DNA of 8,643 nucleotides from Nanobdellota archaeon (GTDB taxonomy: Archaea; Nanobdellota; Nanobdellia; Pacearchaeales; GW2011-AR1). Numbering within the stretch: the stretch's first letter is position 1; each line of letters opens with the position of its first letter. The notes beneath the pieces were generated by a model. It did no database searches, was not told the DNA's origin, and saw only the letters and a program-made list of their open reading frames with translations. The translations under genes were made by a program, and so were the position numbers. The stretch covers positions 1 to 8,643 of the forward strand of contig JAHIEM010000022.1 of the NCBI GenBank assembly GCA_018901625.1, in the 5' to 3' direction. This document shows positions 5,301 to 8,643 of the stretch, one piece after another.

Positions 5301-5468
5301 ATGAATCTAACAGAAAGATTAACTCGTTGTCTTATTGAACTTAATAGAGCTGATTCTTATATTGCTCACTTAAAATTAAAAAATATCCAAGAATGCCTTC
5401 GCTGGTTAATCTCTCAATCTTCCTGTCACATAAAGTTCTCTAATCATCCAAATAATTATAAACTTTAA
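5301..5468 (+). CDS. Small unrecognised 55-residue helical protein
   Basis: Starts MNLTERLTRC and ends NHPNNYKL. I do not recognise it. Residues 3-40 look like two amphipathic helices (LTERLTRCLIELNRADSY, then LKLKNIQECLRWLISQ), with three cysteines (C10, C33, C43) and one tryptophan. There is no clear membrane segment. The frame is open upstream through the tRNA from 5196, but the TATA box 22 nt before 5301 and the tRNA itself argue for ATG 5301. Its last codons (AAT TAT AAA) contain the TATA box of the next gene, which starts 15 bp after the stop. It could be a short regulator or a subunit of some complex. It may instead be a chance frame; the promoter is the main support. Confidence 0.5.
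   Translation: MNLTERLTRCLIELNRADSYIAHLKLKNIQECLRWLISQSSCHIKFSNHPNNYKL
5455..5462 (+). promoter_or_regulatory. TATA box of the nucleotidyltransferase gene, inside the small gene
   Basis: ATTATAAA, with TATAAA ending 22 nt before ATG 5484. It overlaps the final codons of the 55-residue gene, so the promoter is embedded in coding sequence. Confidence 0.6.
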
Positions 5469-5483
5469 ATTAATAAAACCCTA

Positions 5484-6284
5484 ATGAAGAAAGTAGCGTT
5501 AGTATTAATGGTGGCTGGAATTTCTTCAAGATTTGGAGGCAGGATAAAGCAATTTGCAAAAGTTACAGAAAAAGAAACACTTATAGAATACTCTTTAAAA
5601 CAAGCGCTGAAATCCCCATTCTCAAAAATAATATTCGTAGTGGGCAATAAAACAGAAGCCCCGTTTAAGGAGATGTTTGGCTCAAACTATCAGGGAATTC
5701 CGGTTTATTATGCTCTCCAAAAATATGGTCCAGAGCGGGACAAGCCCTGGGGAACAACAGATGCGCTGGTTTCAGCAAAACCATTTCTAGATTGCCCGTT
5801 TATAGTATGCAATGGAGATGATATCTACGGCGAAAATACATTCGCTATCCTACTTAACCACTTGCAATCCAGCCAGGAATCAGCATCAATTGGCTACAAA
5901 CTTGAAGATGCAATTCCTGAAAACGGGGCAGTAACCCGGGGAATTTTTCAGGTAAACGGAGAGTATGTATCCAAAATCACAGAGAAGTTGGGCATAGAAA
6001 AATCAAATTTCTCTCTTTCAGGTACAAGTCCATCAGATACCTGCAGTCAGAACATCTGGGCTTTTCATTCCCAAATACTAGAAACTCTTTCCAAAATTCT
6101 AGAAAAATTCAAACGCGAACATCAGGGGGACAGAAAAGCAGAAGCTCTCCTTCCAACAGACATCTCAAACATTATAGAAACAGAAAATCTAAAACTCAAA
6201 ATTTACCCCACCCCAGACAAATGGACAGGAATTACAAATCCTGAAGACGAAGAAACAGTAAGAAACAAATTATCTTCTAACTAG
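5484..6284 (+). CDS. Nucleotidyltransferase (sugar-1-phosphate NTP-transferase fold)
   Basis: 266 residues. The N-terminal nucleotide-binding loop is VAGISSRFGGRIKQF at 10-24, a variant of the LAAGxGSRxG..KQ signature with K22 as the likely phosphate-binding lysine. PERDKPWGTTDAL at 83-95 fits the nucleotide-selecting region, and NGDD at 110-113 stands where family members have the metal-binding NADDFYG aspartate. ENGAVTRGIF around 146-155 is also typical. The family joins an NTP to a sugar phosphate or similar phosphorylated substrate, releasing pyrophosphate. The substrate here is unknown and no left-handed beta-helix acyltransferase domain is attached. The leaderless start is fixed by the TATA box at 5455. 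The gene converges on the metallophosphoesterase, and both stop codons lie in the same CTAG at 6281-6284. Confidence 0.88.
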   Translation: MKKVALVLMVAGISSRFGGRIKQFAKVTEKETLIEYSLKQALKSPFSKIIFVVGNKTEAPFKEMFGSNYQGIPVYYALQKYGPERDKPWGTTDALVSAKPFLDCPFIVCNGDDIYGENTFAILLNHLQSSQESASIGYKLEDAIPENGAVTRGIFQVNGEYVSKITEKLGIEKSNFSLSGTSPSDTCSQNIWAFHSQILETLSKILEKFKREHQGDRKAEALLPTDISNIIETENLKLKIYPTPDKWTGITNPEDEETVRNKLSSN

Positions 6285-6994
6285 ATAAATTTCTTCAGCT
6301 TCCCAAATTTTAACACGTTTTCCTCACCTGAAACAGGCACATAAACATCAAACTCCTTCAAATTAAGCTCAAAGCCAAGATTAGTGTCTTCTAAGCTAAC
6401 ATCACTCCCCTCGACTAGCGGGAAAAAGCTAGGTAGAATTACAACCAGTTTTCCTTGCCACTTTCCAACTAAAAAACACTTATATTTTTCAGATTTGTAA
6501 TTATCAGACACAGTTATAGCTGGATGTTTGTGCCCCAAAACAATCATCTTTATTTTCTTATCACTAATATTCACTTTCTTATCTCCATGCGCAAATAAAA
6601 TTCCCTTAACAACATAACTCTCAACAATTTTCAATCCTCTTCTCCTTGCAATAGGCTCAAGTATACTATCATGATTCCCCCTTACAAGAACAACTTTCCC
6701 TCTTTCCTGCAAAAAATCCAATATTTTCAGAGTTTCCTTCCATTCCTGATTGGAAATCTTTCCAAACTCATGCTTCAAATCTCCGCAAATCACAATTTCC
6801 TTAACTTTTCCAATTCTATCAACAACCCTCGCAAGTTCATCCAAAGTCTGCTGAAACTGATGTTTAGGAATAAACACCCCAACCGAGCTTAGCATGTCTT
6901 CATACCCAATATGCAAATCAGCAATGACTAGTATCTTCTCTGCAGGAAACCAAAGAGCCTTGCCAATCATCTCATAATCAATTTTCTCCACCAT
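6281..6994 (-). CDS. Metallophosphoesterase, archaeal COG1407/PdeM-like
   Basis: 237 residues. The dinuclear-metal phosphoesterase motifs are complete: ADLHIGYE at 25-32 (D26, H28), GDLKHEFG at 71-78, GNHDS at 106-110, AHGD at 135-138 and GHKHP at 154-158. The ADLHIGYE and GDLKHEFG signatures are typical of the archaeal ICC-like group related to the bacterial ligase-associated PdeM enzymes, often linked with DNA-repair helicases; no such partner is in this window, so the substrate is open. A beta-rich C-terminal part (181-237) follows the catalytic core. Start ATG 6994 is set by a TATA box 22 nt upstream. The 3' end overlaps the nucleotidyltransferase by 4 bp in opposite orientation. Confidence 0.9.
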   Translation of the reverse strand: MVEKIDYEMIGKALWFPAEKILVIADLHIGYEDMLSSVGVFIPKHQFQQTLDELARVVDRIGKVKEIVICGDLKHEFGKISNQEWKETLKILDFLQERGKVVLVRGNHDSILEPIARRRGLKIVESYVVKGILFAHGDKKVNISDKKIKMIVLGHKHPAITVSDNYKSEKYKCFLVGKWQGKLVVILPSFFPLVEGSDVSLEDTNLGFELNLKEFDVYVPVSGEENVLKFGKLKKFI

Positions 6995-7015
6995 AGTTAA
7001 CCAGAAAATTACATA

Positions 7016-7023
7016 TTTATAGA
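7016..7023 (-). promoter_or_regulatory. TATA box of the metallophosphoesterase gene
   Basis: The minus strand reads TCTATAAA, with TATAAA ending at 7016, 22 nt before the A of ATG 6994. A leaderless message is predicted. Confidence 0.6.
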
Positions 7024-7067
7024 ACTATCTATCCCTCTTCAAAATTAACTTTAGAGTTCAATTAAAC

Positions 7068-7089
7068 ATAAAAACTCCTAATAAAAACT
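7068..7089 (-). terminator. Candidate oligo-T terminator of prs
   Basis: AGTTTTTAT occurs twice on the minus strand (7089-7081 and 7076-7068), 49 bp past the prs stop. Two T5 tracts in tandem fit archaeal intrinsic termination, which relies on oligo-T. An AT-only inverted repeat, ATTAATT with AATTAAT, lies between the stop and the tracts. Confidence 0.4.
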
Positions 7090-7137
7090 ATATGTTCTGT
7101 GGAGCATTAATTATTCAAGTTCATCAGCAATTAATTT

Positions 7138-8139
7138 CTAAATCTCAAAATTAAGCTTCTCCTGCCCCTCAATCTTCCCATCAAACAAAACACTCATACT
7201 CTCCCCAATAGTTGTTCTATAAATAGCCTCTCCAAACAAATTAACTAATGAGACTAATTCCATATTTTCAGATTTCTCACAGCACAAAGTATCAGAAACA
7301 AACAACTTATCAAAACACGAAAACTTGCTAGTTCCCTCTGTAAACAGCCCGTGCGGACAGAAAGCATACACTTTTTTTGCGCCCTTCTCTCTCAATGCCT
7401 CGCAAGTCTTAATCAAAGTATTCCCAGTATCAATAATATCATCAACAATCAAGCAATTTTTGTCTTTCACATCCCCAATAATAATTGTTCTTGCAACTTC
7501 ATTGTCTTTTTCTCTTGTTTTATGTCCAAAAGCAATCTCAGTTTTTATCCCCCTGGCTCCCAGTCTCTTAACAAGGGATTCTGCTCTTTTCCCACCCCCC
7601 AAATCAGGTGAAACAACAACTAAATTCTCAAAAATATCAGGATGATTCTTCTTTAGATAGTTTATCAAACTAGGAAAAGAGTATAAATTATCAAACGGAA
7701 TAGAAAAATACTCCTGCATCTGCCCAGCATGCAAATCAACAGTCATCCCTCTCGTAGCATACATAGAAATAATATCAGCCAGAGCTTTAGCATTAACAGA
7801 GACTCTCGAGCTCTCTTTTCTCTCCTGTCTTGCAAATTTAGTGTAGGGCAGAACAACATTAATCTCTCCAGGTGAGGAAAATCTTAAAGCTTCAAGCAAA
7901 AAAATCAGCTCAGTAAGCCACTCGCACGGAGTTTTATTAGAATCATGAATCAAAAACACTCGTTTTCTCCTGATATTTTCCTTAATTCTCACTTTAAACT
8001 CTCCATCCTTAAATACAGACTTCTCAATATCAACAATCTTAACATCAATATCCTTCTTGCTCTTCAAATATTCATAAACCCCCCACGCAAACCCATATCC
8101 CTTCCCGCTAGAATCAGCAATTATAGCAACCTCTTCCAT
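7138..8139 (-). CDS. prs: Ribose-phosphate pyrophosphokinase (PRPP synthetase)
   Basis: 333 residues, slightly longer than the usual 285-320. The enzyme makes PRPP from ribose 5-phosphate and ATP for purine, pyrimidine, histidine and tryptophan synthesis. Motifs in order: FKDGEFKVRIKENI at 43-56, ATP-site PYTKFARQERKESSR at 98-112, metal/ribose-binding DLHAGQMQEYF at 135-145, PDLGGGKRAE at 178-187, the catalytic flexible loop GHKTRE at 205-210 (K207 and R209 in the expected lysine/arginine positions) and the PRPP loop VDDIIDTGNT at 232-241. The divergent N-terminus (ADSSGKGYGFAWGVYEYL) and a C-terminal extension distinguish it from bacterial Prs. It stands alone on its transcript, followed by oligo-T tracts, and has two GAATATTC palindromes upstream. 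Confidence 0.95.
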   Translation of the reverse strand: MEEVAIIADSSGKGYGFAWGVYEYLKSKKDIDVKIVDIEKSVFKDGEFKVRIKENIRRKRVFLIHDSNKTPCEWLTELIFLLEALRFSSPGEINVVLPYTKFARQERKESSRVSVNAKALADIISMYATRGMTVDLHAGQMQEYFSIPFDNLYSFPSLINYLKKNHPDIFENLVVVSPDLGGGKRAESLVKRLGARGIKTEIAFGHKTREKDNEVARTIIIGDVKDKNCLIVDDIIDTGNTLIKTCEALREKGAKKVYAFCPHGLFTEGTSKFSCFDKLFVSDTLCCEKSENMELVSLVNLFGEAIYRTTIGESMSVLFDGKIEGQEKLNFEI

Positions 8140-8144
8140 AAAAT

Positions 8145-8157
8145 TAGAAATTTTCTA
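8145..8157. promoter_or_regulatory. Short palindrome between the prs core promoter and its start
   Basis: TAGAAA-T-TTTCTA has 6-bp perfect arms with a one-base centre. It covers -6 to -18 relative to the prs ATG, a repressor-like position, and its GAA/TTC halves recall the GAATATTC sites with one extra central base. Confidence 0.35.
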
Positions 8158-8159
8158 GC

Positions 8160-8168
8160 TTTAAAAAT
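8160..8168 (-). promoter_or_regulatory. Weak TATA-like box of prs
   Basis: The minus strand reads ATTTTTAAA, centred 24-25 bp before ATG 8139. It fits a leaderless message but lacks TATAAA, unlike the other promoters here. A weak box would suit a gene that needs an activator. Confidence 0.35.
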
Positions 8169-8188
8169 TAATGTATACTGAAATGCAA

Positions 8189-8206
8189 GAATATTCTAGA
8201 ATATTC
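8189..8206. promoter_or_regulatory. Double GAATATTC palindrome between prs and the RHH-like gene
   Basis: GAATATTC-TA-GAATATTC is a perfect 18-bp palindrome made of two smaller palindromes whose starts are 10 bp apart, one helical turn. It lies about 21 bp upstream of the prs TATA-like box and 39 bp upstream of the TATA box of the divergent RHH-like gene. The same octamer is paired upstream of DP1. Confidence 0.55.
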
Positions 8207-8245
8207 GCAGTAAAATTCATCCCATTAAGCTATCAACAGAAACAT

Positions 8246-8253
8246 TTTATAAA
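8246..8253 (+). promoter_or_regulatory. TATA box of the RHH-like gene
   Basis: TTTATAAA ends 23 nt before ATG 8276, one base more than the other leaderless genes. The in-frame ATG at 8270 would be only 17 nt away and is less likely. Confidence 0.55.
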
Positions 8254-8275
8254 TAGCTGACTAATATCTATGTGT

Positions 8276-8643
8276 ATGAAAATTAGTAAGAAAAATTTTT
8301 ATAGAATAATGAGAAAATACAGGGAAGTATTTGCTGATTTGGAAAACTACGACAAAACTCACGAGCTGCCCTTTCACAGAAAAAGAATTGATATCACATT
8401 ATCAGCGAGGACCATCAATAAGTTAAGAGAAGAAAGCAGAAGAACAGGCAAGCCAGTTTCTCATGTCAGAAAAGTAAACTGCACACTTCAGTGTGCAGAC
8501 AGTTGTGAACAACTGTCCTTTTCTGAGCATCCAGAAAACCCAAAACAAACCGCACCTTTTACAGGCTCCCCCATAATTAATTTAAAAAACAGGGCTCATC
8601 TCAATCTTATAACCTATCTACAACTTCATAAAGGACTTTATTA
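8276..8643 (+). CDS. Ribbon-helix-helix-like putative DNA-binding protein, partial or disrupted
   Basis: The frame is open for 122 codons to the window edge with no stop. Residues 35-63 look like a ribbon-helix-helix (CopG/Arc-type) domain: beta strand RKRIDITLS (35-43), helix A ARTINKLREESRRTG (44-58), then the start of helix B, KPVSHV (59-64). A 34-residue basic N-terminal arm precedes it. The similarity ends at H63-V64, where a normal domain would continue with a helix of the IRKAIEE type. From there the T-shaped inverted repeat (8463-8530) is translated as a Cys-rich stretch (C69, C73, C77), and the following residues 84-122 are low in helical character. Either the gene is interrupted by an inserted element or it has an unusual C-terminus. 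It is divergent from prs across the palindromic sites and could regulate them. Confidence 0.5.
   Translation, partial: MKISKKNFYRIMRKYREVFADLENYDKTHELPFHRKRIDITLSARTINKLREESRRTGKPVSHVRKVNCTLQCADSCEQLSFSEHPENPKQTAPFTGSPIINLKNRAHLNLITYLQLHKGLY
8463..8530. repeat. T-shaped (three-way-junction) inverted-repeat element
   Basis: Outer stem TCAGAAAAG (8466-8474) pairs perfectly with CTTTTCTGA (8518-8526), and extends past a bulged G8527 through ATG (8463-8465) with CAT (8528-8530). Inside are hairpin 1, CTGCACAC-TTCA-GTGTGCAG (8479-8498), and directly abutting hairpin 2, ACAGTTG-TGAA-CAACTGT (8499-8516). All pairs are Watson-Crick, and the tetraloops TTCA and TGAA are reverse complements. Only TAAA (8475-8478) and C8517 are unpaired at the junction. 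The structure can form in DNA or RNA of either strand. It lies within the open frame of the RHH-like gene. Confidence 0.8.

Noticed and set aside
7000..7137. Small gene between prs and the metallophosphoesterase gene
   Set aside because: Both strands are broken by stops within a few codons; only the TATA box and oligo-T tracts are supported.
7325..7645. Overlapping plus-strand frames opposite prs
   Set aside because: Antisense shadows of PRPP synthetase; their composition follows the complement of its conserved motifs.
8189..8206. Eukaryote-type heat-shock element (alternating GAA/TTC units)
   Set aside because: The match is a by-product of the double GAATATTC palindrome; heat-shock factor does not occur in archaea.
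8463..8530. Integron attC site or CRISPR repeat
   Set aside because: No GTTRRRY/RYYYAAC core pair at the ends, no spacer periodicity and no integrase or cas gene nearby.
8463..8530. Factor-independent terminator
   Set aside because: The inner hairpins are strong, but no oligo-T tract follows in either direction, and two abutting hairpins in an outer stem are not a terminator layout.
1..8643. Defence island, CRISPR array, toxin-antitoxin pair or prophage
   Set aside because: Apart from the partial RHH-like gene, all genes are housekeeping or small conserved types. An RHH protein can be an antitoxin, but no toxin partner is visible before the window ends.

Overview
This window reads as a piece of the main chromosome of an AT-rich archaeon (about one third G+C by eye). 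The archaeal markers are the small subunit (DP1) of the archaea-specific D-family DNA polymerase, an Orc1/Cdc6 initiator ATPase, a PRC-barrel protein of the archaeal type, a class II tRNA-Ser without encoded CCA, and TATA-box promoters that feed leaderless messages. The very short spacing and high AT content resemble DPANN lineages such as Woesearchaeota or Pacearchaeota, but that placement is only an inference.

Layout. Positions 1-3410 form a minus-strand block: orc1/cdc6, then DP1, then a HAD-family 5'-nucleotidase-like gene that overlaps the DP1 stop as ATGA and runs off the left edge. Positions 3411-3973 hold no protein gene. This stretch has the features of a replication origin: two similarly oriented ORB-like sites, a 78-bp tract with only two G/C bases, an AAC-rich microsatellite and two orphan TATA boxes. 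From 3974 to 6284 the plus strand carries a PRC-barrel protein, a possible SecB-like protein, an unrecognised 134-residue protein, tRNA-Ser(CGA), a 55-residue small protein and a nucleotidyltransferase. A metallophosphoesterase (6281-6994) converges on the last of these, and both genes stop inside the same CTAG. PRPP synthetase follows (7138-8139, minus). Divergent from it, a gene with a ribbon-helix-helix-like segment starts at 8276 and is still open at the right edge.

Genes flanking the putative origin are transcribed away from it on both sides. The leftward block joins initiation (Orc1/Cdc6), polymerisation (DP1) and a nucleotide phosphatase, and PRPP synthetase supplies the nucleotide precursor. 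The palindrome GAATATTC was found four times, as a pair upstream of DP1 and a pair upstream of prs, which suggests shared control. The divergent ribbon-helix-helix gene is a candidate regulator.

The most striking unexplained object is at 8463-8530: a nearly perfect T-shaped (three-way-junction) inverted repeat. A 9-bp outer stem encloses two abutting hairpins whose tetraloops, TTCA and TGAA, are complementary to each other. It lies where the ribbon-helix-helix similarity ends, so it may be a mobile-element terminus, an in-gene palindromic element or a structured RNA.

Five plus- or minus-strand genes have TATAAA ending exactly 22 nt before their start codon, and a sixth has 23 nt. This works as an internal ruler for choosing start codons and supports the small 55-residue gene.
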